Source of the DNA: a bacterium
Lineage (GTDB): Bacteria > KSB1 > UBA2214
Direction: 5' to 3'
NCBI GenBank assembly: GCA_029560815.1
Contig: JAKQKF010000382.1
Span: 30,887 to 94,886 of the forward strand
Length of the DNA: 64,000 nt
A program made the translations under genes and the position numbers. The notes under the pieces were generated by a model, which saw only the letters and a list, made by a program, of their open reading frames with translations, searched no databases and was not told the origin of the DNA. Of this stretch, positions 25,295 to 34,882 are shown piece after piece; within the stretch, counting starts at the first letter, position 1; each line of letters begins with the position of its first letter.

Positions 25295-27415
25295 TTACAT
25301 GATGATAATGAATTTGCCCTGTGTCTTGCCGATGGGCGACTCCAGATAATAGAAGTAGAGTCCGGCCGAGACCAGCTGCTGGTCTTCGTTTTTCAAATCC
25401 CAGATGGCGATGCTCGGGGCGATCGCTGTTCCGGCGTTGTGATGCAGCGTGCGCACTTTTTCACCGGCGGAGTTGAAAATGTGGATTGTGGCTTCGCCCG
25501 GCAGATAGGTGAACTGCAGCTGCTTGTCGGCGCCGACCTCCCAGCCGGAGGCGACAACATAAGGATTAGGCACTACCTTGACTCCGGCGAGCGCTGATTT
25601 GGCGACCGGAGCATGCGGTACAACATTAATGGTATTGGAGCCAGTCCTGGGTTCGGAGGCCGCGGTATTTTCCAGCGGGCCGGTGATGGCGTTGCCGGTA
25701 TCATAGGCGGCGACATAGTAGCGGTAGTTGAGGCCGTTGATCAACTGGTCGTCAATGTAAACATGCACGGTGTCTCCGCGCTTGAAATAGCTGAGGGTGT
25801 CGGTGTCGAGCACCCGGTAGGGCGGCAGGTCGGTTTCGCTGCCGAGATCGAACCAGGCAAACTCGGGCAGGGTGCGGTAGTTGCCTTTGATGCCATCGAT
25901 ACGGTCAAAGCGGGCGAGCGGAATATATTTTATCGTGCCCGAGAAATCGGTATAGGTTTCTGTCCCCCAGGTGACGCCGTCATCGGTGGAACGGTAAATC
26001 TTGTAGCCCTCAAATTCGGGATCGCGCTCACTTTCCGTGCTCCAGAGAATGGTATTGCGGCCGTTGCCCGGGATGATTTCCATGCGCGGCGGCTCGGGGG
26101 CTTTGACTACCTGCCAATTGGATTGATAAAGCGTGAGGGCGTTGTTGGCGTTTTTGATCAGCTGGGATTTGGACATGCCGAAAACAGTGGCGAAGACGAG
26201 AGTGTCGGTCTGCCCGGGAGCCAGGTCGAAGGGTTCTGAGCCCATCAGCTGCAGGCCGTCGGCACCGAGACCGAGATAGTAACCGGGCCCGCCGTCAAGA
26301 TTATCGGGGACGCCGTTGTGGTCGAAATCGTCATCGATGCCGTCCTTGTTGCTGTCATCGGGATCGCCGGTGTTGGCGAGGTTGTAGCGGTAATAAAGCT
26401 CCTTGCCCGCGCCGTTGCCGCTGGGGGTTGTGGCCTCCATCCAGAAGTGGAACGCATCATAGGTGGCTACTTTTTTCGAAGCACCGGGCATGCGCAGGGC
26501 CATTGTACCGCCCCAGGCGATCTGGTTGGCGGCGAGTCCTCCACCCTCCGGGTTGTCCTCGTAACCATTGTCGTCGGTGCCGTAGGCGAACTGGAGCCTG
26601 GGGTCGTAATAGTGGCGGTCTGCATCGCCTGTGCTCGTCGGCGAGAAAGCCAGGGGCAGAAAGCTGAAATCGGAGTGGAGGCCGACGCGCATCTGGCTGA
26701 TCGGGGCGGTGCCGAGGTTGCGCACGACAAGGATCCAGAAGATAAAGTCCTGATAGAGTTCGCCGGTCCAGGCAAGCCCGCGCATCTCGACATGGGTTTT
26801 AAGCCAGCGGCGTTCGTTGTCGCCGAGATCGGTGCCTTGCCAGCCGTACATCACCGCATAGGTCTCCTGATCAGCAATGCGTTCGCCGTTGGGGCCCGCA
26901 CCAGGCCAACCTTCGCTGCCCACCTTGAGTGAATCAGAGGTGCCGGGGATGAAGACCGGCCAGCCGCGATTGGCTCCGCTTGTGGGCCAGGTGGAGGGAT
27001 CCGTGCTCAAAGGCGCCTTGTCGCTGCCGACGACCTCGGGATAGGGGGCGTAGTGTTCTTCATCCCAGAAAGCGGCCGGTCCCTCATCCATGGAGCCGTC
27101 CAGATATTCCAGGTTTTCCGAGTTGCCGCCGCCGACAGCTCCGGGGTCCTGACTGGCGGGCGCGCCGATGACAAAGCCGAGGGCAGTGCCGTAGTTGATA
27201 CCGCTGCCGTTGGGGTACTCGAAGGATGGACGCCGCGCCAGGGGGATATTTTGCTCGTTGCCGTCGCAGAGCAGCCCGGTGTTATTGAACTGGGTTCGCA
27301 CCCGGTTGATATTCATGGTATTCCAGCGTTGATACAGCATGGGATCGGTCTGGGCGCTGAGGGTAAAGACAACCAGCAGGACGCCCAGGCAGGCAAGTAG
27401 AGATCTGTTTTTCAT
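25295..27415 (-). CDS. Large secreted surface protein with variant C-terminal sorting domain
   Basis: Start taken at the last of three clustered ATGs because GGA lies five bases upstream; ATGs at 27418 and 27430 are alternatives. Signal peptide ends near TLSAQ. The ~700-residue body is aromatic- and Asp/Gly-rich, with a calcium-binding-like DxDxDGxDDxF stretch (DSNKDGIDDDFDHNG, ~residues 365-380) and a fibronectin-III-like segment (WSTESERDPEFEGYKIYRS). The end (VKVVPNPYVV...IHIFNSAGEKVRTL...GLYFYYLE...GKFIIIM) is a divergent FlgD-like sorting domain. It is the last of four co-oriented genes with a TonB receptor and PorV-like barrel, suggesting a surface partner of the receptor. No family name is recognised. 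Confidence 0.8.
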   Translation of the reverse strand: MKNRSLLACLGVLLVVFTLSAQTDPMLYQRWNTMNINRVRTQFNNTGLLCDGNEQNIPLARRPSFEYPNGSGINYGTALGFVIGAPASQDPGAVGGGNSENLEYLDGSMDEGPAAFWDEEHYAPYPEVVGSDKAPLSTDPSTWPTSGANRGWPVFIPGTSDSLKVGSEGWPGAGPNGERIADQETYAVMYGWQGTDLGDNERRWLKTHVEMRGLAWTGELYQDFIFWILVVRNLGTAPISQMRVGLHSDFSFLPLAFSPTSTGDADRHYYDPRLQFAYGTDDNGYEDNPEGGGLAANQIAWGGTMALRMPGASKKVATYDAFHFWMEATTPSGNGAGKELYYRYNLANTGDPDDSNKDGIDDDFDHNGVPDNLDGGPGYYLGLGADGLQLMGSEPFDLAPGQTDTLVFATVFGMSKSQLIKNANNALTLYQSNWQVVKAPEPPRMEIIPGNGRNTILWSTESERDPEFEGYKIYRSTDDGVTWGTETYTDFSGTIKYIPLARFDRIDGIKGNYRTLPEFAWFDLGSETDLPPYRVLDTDTLSYFKRGDTVHVYIDDQLINGLNYRYYVAAYDTGNAITGPLENTAASEPRTGSNTINVVPHAPVAKSALAGVKVVPNPYVVASGWEVGADKQLQFTYLPGEATIHIFNSAGEKVRTLHHNAGTAIAPSIAIWDLKNEDQQLVSAGLYFYYLESPIGKTQGKFIIIM

Positions 27416-27430
27416 CATATTCCGGCTCAT

Positions 27431-28777
27431 TTAATTAGGCAACTTGACTGGATTGGCGACAACCGCTTCGATGCCACTGCTGGCAAGCGGTACCTCGGAG
27501 AGGATTGTCATGGTCTGTGTGTCCAAAATCACCAGCGATGTGGCGAGGGTTACATAGAGCACATCCTCGGTCGGCAGTACGCTCACCGATTTTGGGGCTG
27601 TGGTGAAACTGATCGAGCCAAGAGCGGCATGGCTGACAGCGTCGAATTTGAACAGACTTTTGCCGGCGATGACAAAATGGTGCTGGCTGGTGAAGGCGAT
27701 ATCCAGAGGCTCGCTGCCGGAAGCGAAAGTATAGATCGTCTCCGGGGGCGCACCTGCTGCATCCGTCCGTTTTACCTTGAGTCCCTTGGCGTCGCAGATA
27801 TAGAGCGAGCCGCTGTGCCGGTCGGTCCGGATTTCGCCCAGCAAAAGCCGGTCGACCACGGCGCTGAGGGTCTTGATGACTGTGCCGCTGGTGGTGTTGA
27901 GGATGACCAGGTCGCGTTTCACCTGATCCAGGGTGAAGAGCGCTGCACCGTCTGTGGAGAGCGCCAGCTTGCCCGGGAAGAAGTTGAGATTGAATTGGGC
28001 TTCCCGGGTCAGATTCTGCAGCTCGATCTTGCTCACTGCTTTGCCATTGACGCTGACGGCGTAGAGATAGCCGTCGGCGGCCTCGACCCGCGAGGGATTG
28101 GCGGCGACCGGCAGGGTTTTCTCGATGGCGAGTGTGCCGGTGTTGACAAAAGCGATCTCGTTCCTGCCGGTGTTGGCCACAGCCACGAAACGGCCGTCGG
28201 GCGTCACCACGGCGTCTTCGGGCGCCGAAAAGCCGACGGCGGTGCCGGTCAGGCTGTCAAGAGCGGTGAAACAGCGCAGCGATCCCTCCTTGCGGTCACG
28301 CAGATAGACGGAATTGAATCCGCCGATCGAATAGTCGCCCGCGGAAAAGAACCAGGTCGAGGCGACAATGATCGTATCGGAATAGGCCCCCTGACCGGCG
28401 ATCTCCAGTGTGTTCATTTTGGTGTCGCGGAGGCCGCCCCGGAGTTCGGCGCTGTAAACCGTAGCCTTTTCAAGCGGCGTGGCGGGCTTGAAAAGAACTG
28501 TTGAGTCCACTTGCGTCAACTCTCCCGGCAAGAGAGAGCCGGCAGGGTTCATGAGGCGCACACGGTCAGTGAAGGAGGCCAGATTCATCGGCTCGGTAAA
28601 GTCAAAACGCAGGGCGGCCTCCTGCGGCACGGCCATTGTGCCCGGAGCGGGATAGACCGATTTCGTCCGCGGCCGTGTGATCTCGACCGGGGCAACTGGC
28701 TCACGATTCGGGCAGCCCGAGAGGATCAGTGTCAGGGCCGCCGGCGTCAACAAGGCCCAAAAGGAATGTCTTTTCAT
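27431..28777 (-). CDS. Lipoprotein with Big_5-like Ig domain and YVTN-type beta-propeller
   Basis: Lipobox L-S-G-C with Cys22. Residues ~40-145 resemble the bacterial Ig-like Big_5 domain (PAPGTMAVPQEAALRFDFTEPMN). Residues ~150-445 are propeller blades of the YVTN/SMP-30 type (VTPDGRFVAVANTGRNEIAFVNTGTL; LSTDGAALFTLDQ). Such lipoproteins bind or scaffold partners at the outer membrane. It lies between the PorV-like and surface-protein genes in the TonB cluster, where a SusD-like binding lipoprotein would be found in Bacteroidetes loci. It shows no SusD/TPR helical character. A role as the receptor's extracellular binding partner is an inference from position. Confidence 0.8.
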   Translation of the reverse strand: MKRHSFWALLTPAALTLILSGCPNREPVAPVEITRPRTKSVYPAPGTMAVPQEAALRFDFTEPMNLASFTDRVRLMNPAGSLLPGELTQVDSTVLFKPATPLEKATVYSAELRGGLRDTKMNTLEIAGQGAYSDTIIVASTWFFSAGDYSIGGFNSVYLRDRKEGSLRCFTALDSLTGTAVGFSAPEDAVVTPDGRFVAVANTGRNEIAFVNTGTLAIEKTLPVAANPSRVEAADGYLYAVSVNGKAVSKIELQNLTREAQFNLNFFPGKLALSTDGAALFTLDQVKRDLVILNTTSGTVIKTLSAVVDRLLLGEIRTDRHSGSLYICDAKGLKVKRTDAAGAPPETIYTFASGSEPLDIAFTSQHHFVIAGKSLFKFDAVSHAALGSISFTTAPKSVSVLPTEDVLYVTLATSLVILDTQTMTILSEVPLASSGIEAVVANPVKLPN

Positions 28778-28801
28778 CTTTTTTTCTCGTTTATGATATC
28801 G

Positions 28802-29824
28802 TTAAAAATTCACGGCCAGAGAAAACTGGTGGATGCTGGAGAATTGGCCGAAATCGGTAAAGGCATAGTCGAAATAAACCTGGCCGAGAAAATTGGCCGG
28901 TACAGCCAGTCCCACACCGGCGGAGAAAGTGGCTTCGTCATAGTTGATGCGATAGCCACCCCGCAGCGAGAGGAGCTTTTTCAGGGTCACGGCCGTGCCC
29001 AAATTATGCCGGGTCTCGTAATCGCGGGCATCGTTGATGGCATAGCTGCCCGACCAGACCAGCTCTTCCCCGCGGTAAAAATCGGTCGCCACGCCAAGCC
29101 GGAAGACCATGGGCAGGTCCCACTGTTTGGTCTCGAGCACAGCCGGAACCTGCTTGTTGGTAGGACTGCCGGAGACAACATGGGTGATGAGCAGATCGTT
29201 GCCGTCGAACTGCATGGCGCCGCCGAAATTGGAGAGAGCGATGCCGATCTTCATGTCGTTGAAAAAGGAGGTCTCAAAGACACTGCCGACGTCAAAGGCG
29301 AAAGCGCTTGCCGAGGCGGAGGCCAGCTGCTCGCGGACGTATTTCAGCTTGATGCCCACCGAGAAACGGTCGGTGAGGTTGCGGGCCAGTGCGCCACCGA
29401 TGGCCAGGTCGCTGGCGCTGACCACGCGTCCGGTGCCGTCCTGCTTGAGGAGGGTGGTCTCCTCCATGTCGCCGGAGCCGAAATAGGTGAGATCCACACC
29501 GGCGGTGAAGCCGGCGAGGGGCAGCGCAACGGCGACATAGGTAAAGCCGGTCTCGACCAGCCACTGGCTGTGGGCGAAGAGGGCACTGGCTTTCGGCACC
29601 CGGCTGATGGCCCCAGGATTGGACCAGAGGGTCGAGGCGTCCTGGGCGAGGCACAGGTTGGACTCGCCGCTGCCCACATAGGCAGCGCCCATGGCGACCT
29701 TGAGGAAGTTGGCGGCTGAAGTGCCGTTATAGTTGACGCCTTGCCCCCGGGCGGCTGCGGCGGACAGTAAAAGTGTGCCGGCGGCCAGGGCGATCAGGGC
29801 TGCTTTCAGAACGGATTTCTTCAT
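28802..29824 (-). CDS. PorV/PorQ-type outer-membrane beta-barrel protein
   Basis: GGAGAGG precedes the start; signal peptide ends near AAARGQ. Residues ~30-75 show the family start (GTSAANFLKVAMGAAYVGSGE, ALAQD-type LAQDASTLWSNPGAIS), followed by alternating amphipathic beta strands to a C-terminal aromatic (LAVNF). This matches the PorV/PorQ/UPF0164 family. In T9SS bacteria PorV shuttles sorting-domain cargo from the translocon to the attachment complex. Many FCB genomes carry several PorV-like paralogues next to particular cargo, so this copy may serve the TonB cluster or the sorting-domain proteins nearby. Length of 340 is normal. Confidence 0.85.
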   Translation of the reverse strand: MKKSVLKAALIALAAGTLLLSAAAARGQGVNYNGTSAANFLKVAMGAAYVGSGESNLCLAQDASTLWSNPGAISRVPKASALFAHSQWLVETGFTYVAVALPLAGFTAGVDLTYFGSGDMEETTLLKQDGTGRVVSASDLAIGGALARNLTDRFSVGIKLKYVREQLASASASAFAFDVGSVFETSFFNDMKIGIALSNFGGAMQFDGNDLLITHVVSGSPTNKQVPAVLETKQWDLPMVFRLGVATDFYRGEELVWSGSYAINDARDYETRHNLGTAVTLKKLLSLRGGYRINYDEATFSAGVGLAVPANFLGQVYFDYAFTDFGQFSSIHQFSLAVNF

Positions 29825-29846
29825 GCATCCTCTCCTTCAGAGAGTT

Positions 29847-32390
29847 TTAATAATTAAAGGTCAGGCCGACCTGAAAGCGTCGTCCTGGACCCCACATGGC
29901 CGGATTGTTGGTATAGTCATACGAGGTGGCATCATTGGTATCCACGCCCGGCTGGCCGGAGTCGGCATAAACCCACCAGACATTCTTGCGATTGAGCAGA
30001 TTGCTGACCTGGGCGTAAAGCCGCGTGGTCATCTTGAAGAAAGTCTTCTCCTTGAACACCATCGCATCGAGCGAATTGATGGTCGGAGAGCGTTCGGCAT
30101 TGGGTTGCAGGACGTTGAAGGTATAGGGAAAGCCGCTGCTGATGCCGCCCATCAAAGAAAAGCCCCACTGTGAAGGAAAGGCCATGGTCGCGCCGAAAGA
30201 GAGCACATGACTCTGGTCCCAGTCCGCCGGGAAAGTACGGGCCAGGTCCTGCGGCTGCGAAAAGAGCAGCGAACTGCTGACCAGGGCCTGCGAGAAGGTG
30301 TAGTTCAGAAAGCCGGTGAAATTGTCGCTCATGCGCCGGGTCAGGGAGAATTCCACCCCCTTTACGGTGGCGAAATTGATGTTGTCAAAGATCGGATAGC
30401 GCTGGGCCTTGACCACGTCGCCGGAGCGCAGGTATCCTTCGGCGATGACGATGCCGATCAGATTGGAAGTCTTGCGATAGAATCCGGTGATATCGGCTGA
30501 AAGTTTGGGTGCCAGCTGCATCTGCACGCCGAACTCATAGTTGACGGTTTTCTCCTCCTGAATGTCGCCCTTGGCGATAGCGCCCTGGACGGAGTTGACA
30601 TTCGGGGCCGGGTACATCGAGTACTGCCGGTTGGCGCCCTGAAAGGCTTTGTAAAAGTCGGGATACTGGTAATAATGGCCATAGCCGAAGCGGAAGGCCG
30701 CGGCGTCGGAGATCGGATAGCTGATGCCGAAACGCGGGCTGATGTAATGGCGCGCCTTGACTTTTCCGATCGTGCCATCGGGCGATTCGATGTCCTCGAC
30801 AAATTCACGGTTGGGCATGATGTAATCGAAGCGCAGGCCGAGGTTGATGACCATACCGATGTCGTCAAACTCCATCTTGTCGTTGAGATAGGCATAGCTC
30901 TTGACGGGCTCGAAATAGTAATCCTCGTAAGCATCGTTGCCGTTGGGATTTTTGCGCTGGAGCATGGTCTTCATTTTGGAGTAGGAGAGGCCGCTGGTGA
31001 TGTAGTGCTGCTTGGAAACCTGGCTGGAGAAGGTTCCGACCGCTTCGATCTTGTCGAAATAGCTGTCGAAATAGACATAGTTCTCGCCTGCAACGGAGAA
31101 TTCGGCGGTGAGGATTTCAGGCCGAATCTCATAGAGACTCATATCCGAGAAGACGCGGGAGCGATAGTCGCGGCGATATTTTGAGATTGAGAGGTCGGCG
31201 AAGGTGTTCTGCGAAAAAACATGTGTCAGCTTGCTGTAGAGCAGATAATCATTCAGCGTCACACGCGGCGTGCCGTAAGGATTGTATTTGAAGAAATGGT
31301 CATAGACGCCCTGTTTGGTTTCGGCGGCATAGTAGCCGACGCGGAATTTCAGCGGCTTGCTCACCTGCCAGATCGCCTTGCCAAAGACCATACGGGTGTC
31401 CCGGAAGACCATGGGTACTTTTTCCGCGGTGCCGCTCTTGTCCGTTCCGCGCGAATCGACCCAGTTGGGGTAGAGGTAGCCGTTGATATAGCCGTCCGAG
31501 CTGTAGGCGCGGGCCGATGTGGTCAGGGAGAGATTCCTGACGCCGGGGACCGGGCCGCTCACCGCCACCTCCACATTGTTCTCGTTGTGGCTGCCGGATT
31601 TTTCGCCCAGATTGTCGGTCTGCACGGCCGCCTGGAGCTTGTAGTCGCGGGTGACATTGTCCATGGGCTGCATGAGGATTACGCCGGACATCGCCTCGCC
31701 GTACTGGGGGCCGAAAGTTCCGGTCAGGGTTTGCAGGGAGTGCAGGGTATACTGCCCCAGGACGTCGAGATTATAGCCGCCCCACAGTCCGTCGTTGACG
31801 GTGATACCGTCAAAGAGGTAGAGGGTCTCATTGGTGCGCCCGCCGCGAAAATGGAGTCCGTCATTGGGGATGGTCGCGAACTGACCGAACACCGGCTGGG
31901 AGTTGACGGGGGTCGTGCTGATATCGCGGGTGACGCCGGCCTGTTTGGTGAAGAGGTCGCGGATCGACATTTGTGTCGGCATCATTTCGATGTCATGGAT
32001 GTCCAACCCCTGCATTTTGGAGGTCAGATCTTTCTGCACCGCCGGCCGGGTATACTGGATCACCACCTCGGGCATTTCGATCATGGTCGACTGCAGGGTA
32101 AAATTCAGCCTGGTAGTCAGTCCCGCCTCCACCCTGACCTTTTCTATCTTTTTGGGGCCAAAGCCCACGGCGCTGACCTTCAATGTGTAGGTGCCGGGGG
32201 GTATGTTGATGATAAAGTACTCACCCTCCACAGTGGCGGCCGCACCCATCATCGTCCCGTCCAGCACGATATTGGCGCCAACGACCGGCTCACGCTTCTC
32301 GTCGATGATCCGGCCCGAGATCTTGCCTGTGCTCTGGGCCAACAGCGCAGCGGGCAAGAGTCCGAGTAGTACTAGCAGTCTGAATTTCAC
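29847..32390 (-). CDS. TonB-dependent outer-membrane receptor with carboxypeptidase-regulatory-like N-terminal domain
   Basis: GTG start; signal peptide of ~18 residues ending in LLAQ. Residues ~22-105 form a CarbopepD_reg-like sandwich (KISGRIIDEKREPVVGANI, GEYFIINIPPGTYTLKVSAVGF). A plug domain follows (FRGGRTNETLYLFDGITVNDGLWGG, ~170-200), then a 22-strand-type barrel to the C-terminal aromatic (FQVGLTFNY). Such receptors import glycan fragments, siderophores or cobamides using TonB energy. Neighbours favour glycan uptake. No SusD homologue is adjacent; the PorV-like, Ig/propeller lipoprotein and surface-protein genes take its place. The Shine-Dalgarno AGGAG is part of a short inverted repeat. 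Confidence 0.9.
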   Translation of the reverse strand: MKFRLLVLLGLLPAALLAQSTGKISGRIIDEKREPVVGANIVLDGTMMGAAATVEGEYFIINIPPGTYTLKVSAVGFGPKKIEKVRVEAGLTTRLNFTLQSTMIEMPEVVIQYTRPAVQKDLTSKMQGLDIHDIEMMPTQMSIRDLFTKQAGVTRDISTTPVNSQPVFGQFATIPNDGLHFRGGRTNETLYLFDGITVNDGLWGGYNLDVLGQYTLHSLQTLTGTFGPQYGEAMSGVILMQPMDNVTRDYKLQAAVQTDNLGEKSGSHNENNVEVAVSGPVPGVRNLSLTTSARAYSSDGYINGYLYPNWVDSRGTDKSGTAEKVPMVFRDTRMVFGKAIWQVSKPLKFRVGYYAAETKQGVYDHFFKYNPYGTPRVTLNDYLLYSKLTHVFSQNTFADLSISKYRRDYRSRVFSDMSLYEIRPEILTAEFSVAGENYVYFDSYFDKIEAVGTFSSQVSKQHYITSGLSYSKMKTMLQRKNPNGNDAYEDYYFEPVKSYAYLNDKMEFDDIGMVINLGLRFDYIMPNREFVEDIESPDGTIGKVKARHYISPRFGISYPISDAAAFRFGYGHYYQYPDFYKAFQGANRQYSMYPAPNVNSVQGAIAKGDIQEEKTVNYEFGVQMQLAPKLSADITGFYRKTSNLIGIVIAEGYLRSGDVVKAQRYPIFDNINFATVKGVEFSLTRRMSDNFTGFLNYTFSQALVSSSLLFSQPQDLARTFPADWDQSHVLSFGATMAFPSQWGFSLMGGISSGFPYTFNVLQPNAERSPTINSLDAMVFKEKTFFKMTTRLYAQVSNLLNRKNVWWVYADSGQPGVDTNDATSYDYTNNPAMWGPGRRFQVGLTFNY

Positions 32391-32404
32391 AGGAGCGCAC
32401 TCCT
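32391..32404. promoter_or_regulatory. Inverted repeat sequestering the TonB-receptor Shine-Dalgarno
   Basis: On the minus strand the ribosome-binding site AGGAG is followed by TGCG and its complement CTCCT directly before the GTG start. A five-pair hairpin could mask the site and modulate translation of the receptor. Confidence 0.35.
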
Positions 32405-32434
32405 AATTTTAATGGATCGATGGTTATGGAGGAA

Positions 32435-32474
32435 GGCCGGGGGCGCCGGCGGTGCGACCGGCATGCCCCCGGCC
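32435..32474. terminator. GC-rich hairpin after the first beta-helix gene
   Basis: Outer arms GGCCGGGGGC (32435-32444) and GCCCCCGGCC (32465-32474) pair perfectly, extended inward by GCCGG/CCGGC. It lies 14 nt past the beta-helix stop and before the TonB receptor. There is no T-run. Confidence 0.6.
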
Positions 32475-32487
32475 TAATGAAGCCGGA

Positions 32488-34779
32488 TTACTTGAGCAAA
32501 ATCATTCTTCTGGATGCAGCATAGCTGCTGGACATCAGGGTGTAGATATAGATGCCGCTGGGCATATCCGCTGCATTCCATTTCACCTGGTGGCGGCCCG
32601 CCCCCACAACGCCGTCGATCAGGCTGGCCACCTCTTCGCCGAGCATGTTGTAGATTTTCAACCGGACCTGGCCCGCTTCCGGAAGCGTAAAGTTAATGGT
32701 CGTCTCCGGATTGAAGGGATTGGGCCAGTTCTGGGTCAGAGAATATTGCAGCGGCCGGGTCTGCTCTTTTGCCTCCGCAACGCCGGATATGACCGGCCAC
32801 CAGCGGTCATCGCCCAGATAGATCGGCTTGCCGTCGTCATCAAAGAGAACGGCCGGTGAATCCAGGGGGTAGTGAAAGTTGCCGCTGTCGGGATTGACAA
32901 ACAGGGGATCCATCTGCGGGGCGACATTGATCAGCTGAAAGTCGGTTGCCTTACTGCCCAGATCGATATCGCGGGTGTTAAAATAGAGGAAATTCTCGAC
33001 CGTCGAATGGGCGCCGTATACTCGGGTCGGCGAGAAGGCGACCTCCAGTACCGGGTAGGAGACGATCGAGTTCTTGATGACAGCATAATCGATATAATGG
33101 GCCATGATGTTGTAGCTGCCGCAATTATAGGCGGTCACCTTGTTGACATAAAATTCGGGATCCTTGGTCGCGACATCCGAGTCGTTGCCGTCCACATAGA
33201 TGGCTTCGGCGCTGATGTCCCAGAAGGTGGTATTTTCTACTTTGAAGACATTGACCGATCCGGTCGGCGTCAGAGGATCGTTGAAGCTGATGCCCATTTT
33301 GACGATGTGGGCGAAGAAGCAGTCTTTCGCCAAAAAGCTGTCCACGACAGCGTCGGGATGGCCAAAGATCCCGAAACCGGTCGAGCCAGTGGCATCGCTG
33401 AAATTGAGAAAATCACATTTCTGTACGGCGAGATTGTAGCCCGAGGTATTGGCTGCGTTGGTGATGCCCGTCTTGGTTTGGGCCGCACCCTGTGCCCCGT
33501 CGAGGATGACTCCTTTGAGGGTCAGGCCGGCGGAGATTTCGATCATGGCATCGGCTGCGCCGGAGGTTAGTACGGGTTTTTCAGTAAGTTCTTCCGCGGC
33601 CATAATTGTAATCTTTTTGTTGACAAGCAGTGTGGCTGATTCGTTATAGACTCCGCCATTGGATGTCAAAATAAAAGTCTGGCCGTCCAGTGCATCCGCC
33701 AAAGCGGCGGAGAGGACATTCTCGCCGGCAGCGAGGTAGACTTTGTCCGCAGCCGGCTTGGCCAGCCAGCGCTCATCACCGAGATAGATCGTTGTGCCAT
33801 CTTCGCCAACCAGCACTGCCGGAGAGTCGGCCGGATAGGAAAAGTTGCCGTTCTCCGGATCGACGAGTCCGGGATTTTCCTGGGGCACGACATTGACGAG
33901 CTGGAAATCGGTGGCGCCGTAGCTGAGATCGATGTCGCGGGTGTTGAAATAGAGGAAATTCTCAACCCTGGAGTTGGTGCCGTAGACCTTGGACGGGGCA
34001 TAGCTGGTGTTGAGTTCGGGGAGGACCACCAAAGAATTGGTGAGCACCGAGTAGTCGATGTAGTGGGCGATGAGATTGTAGCTGCCACAGTCGTAGACCG
34101 TGAGCTTGTTGAAGGTGACTTCGGGGTCCTTGGTCTCCATTTTGGAGTCATAGGCATCGATGTAGATGGCCTCGGAGTTCATGTCCCAGAAGGTGCAGTT
34201 GTCGGCTGTAAAGACATTGACCGAGCCGGTTTCGGTGAGGGGGTCGTTGAAGCTGATGCCCATGTCGAGGATATGGGCGAAGTAGCAGTCCTGGACGAGG
34301 ACGGTATCGACGACCGCGCTGGGATCGCCGAAGATGCCAAATCCCTTGGTGTGTTCTGCATTATCAAAATTGAGGAAATTGCTTCCAACGACGGTGAGGT
34401 TATAGCCTGACGTATTGGATGTGTTGGTGATACCAACGGAAGTTGGGGATGCTCCTAGAGCGCCATCCAGAGTGACCCCCTGGAGCTTGAAACCGGCGGA
34501 TACTTCGATCATAGCGTCGGCAGCGCCGGAGGCCAGGACCGGTTTTTGCGTCAGGCCGTCAGCCGCCTTGATGGTGAGCTTTTTGTCAATGACCAGCTTG
34601 GCGCTTTCGGTGTAGAGGCCGCCACTGGTGGTCAGTTCGACGATGTCCCCGGGGGCAGCGGCCGCGATGGCGGCAGCGAGTCCGTCCGTACCCGCAGGAA
34701 CCTGGATAACTGTCTGGGCAGAGAGAGCGGAAGCGAGAAAAACCAGCAGTATCAACATCAGATGTAGACCTTTTTTCAT
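32488..34779 (-). CDS. Secreted double beta-helix protein with T9SS-type sorting domain
   Basis: Start placed at the ATG preceded by GAGGA (an in-frame ATG at 34791 lacks one). Signal peptide ends near ALSAQ. Two ~320-residue modules follow (about residues 20-345 and 350-665). Each begins with AAPGDIVEL-type or ADALDGQTFIL-type strands and contains repeating right-handed parallel beta-helix rungs with FNDPLT, TFWD, EAIYID, YDCGSYN and NFLYFNTRDIDL, resembling chondroitinase B/pectate lyase-like helices. The last ~85 residues are the sorting domain (NWPNPFNPETTI ... RMILLK). No catalytic Lys/Arg pair can be assigned. It is the shortest of three tandem paralogues; part of module 1 is nearly identical in DNA to the next paralogue. 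Confidence 0.85.
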   Translation of the reverse strand: MKKGLHLMLILLVFLASALSAQTVIQVPAGTDGLAAAIAAAAPGDIVELTTSGGLYTESAKLVIDKKLTIKAADGLTQKPVLASGAADAMIEVSAGFKLQGVTLDGALGASPTSVGITNTSNTSGYNLTVVGSNFLNFDNAEHTKGFGIFGDPSAVVDTVLVQDCYFAHILDMGISFNDPLTETGSVNVFTADNCTFWDMNSEAIYIDAYDSKMETKDPEVTFNKLTVYDCGSYNLIAHYIDYSVLTNSLVVLPELNTSYAPSKVYGTNSRVENFLYFNTRDIDLSYGATDFQLVNVVPQENPGLVDPENGNFSYPADSPAVLVGEDGTTIYLGDERWLAKPAADKVYLAAGENVLSAALADALDGQTFILTSNGGVYNESATLLVNKKITIMAAEELTEKPVLTSGAADAMIEISAGLTLKGVILDGAQGAAQTKTGITNAANTSGYNLAVQKCDFLNFSDATGSTGFGIFGHPDAVVDSFLAKDCFFAHIVKMGISFNDPLTPTGSVNVFKVENTTFWDISAEAIYVDGNDSDVATKDPEFYVNKVTAYNCGSYNIMAHYIDYAVIKNSIVSYPVLEVAFSPTRVYGAHSTVENFLYFNTRDIDLGSKATDFQLINVAPQMDPLFVNPDSGNFHYPLDSPAVLFDDDGKPIYLGDDRWWPVISGVAEAKEQTRPLQYSLTQNWPNPFNPETTINFTLPEAGQVRLKIYNMLGEEVASLIDGVVGAGRHQVKWNAADMPSGIYIYTLMSSSYAASRRMILLK
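33893..34345 (-). repeat. Near-identical DNA segment shared with 36438-36890 (copy 1)
   Basis: This segment in the first beta-helix module aligns without gaps, at a constant offset of 2545, with the second module of the neighbouring paralogue. It differs by scattered, mostly synonymous-looking changes. The rest of the two genes is much less alike. Confidence 0.8.
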
Positions 34780-34842
34780 GACAGTCCTCACTTTTTGGGG
34801 AGTATGGTTCGGGCAGACCGCAACTGCCCTTGCTTTGAACGG

Positions 34843-34875
34843 GCGGGCGCACCAGCGGCTGACCGGCGCGCCCGC
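34843..34875. terminator. Hairpin after the beta-helix/metallophosphoesterase gene
   Basis: Arms GCGGGCGC (34843-34850) and GCGCCCGC (34868-34875) flank a 17-nt loop, 8 nt beyond the stop of the minus-strand gene. No T-run follows. Confidence 0.5.
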
Positions 34876-34882
34876 TGTACTC

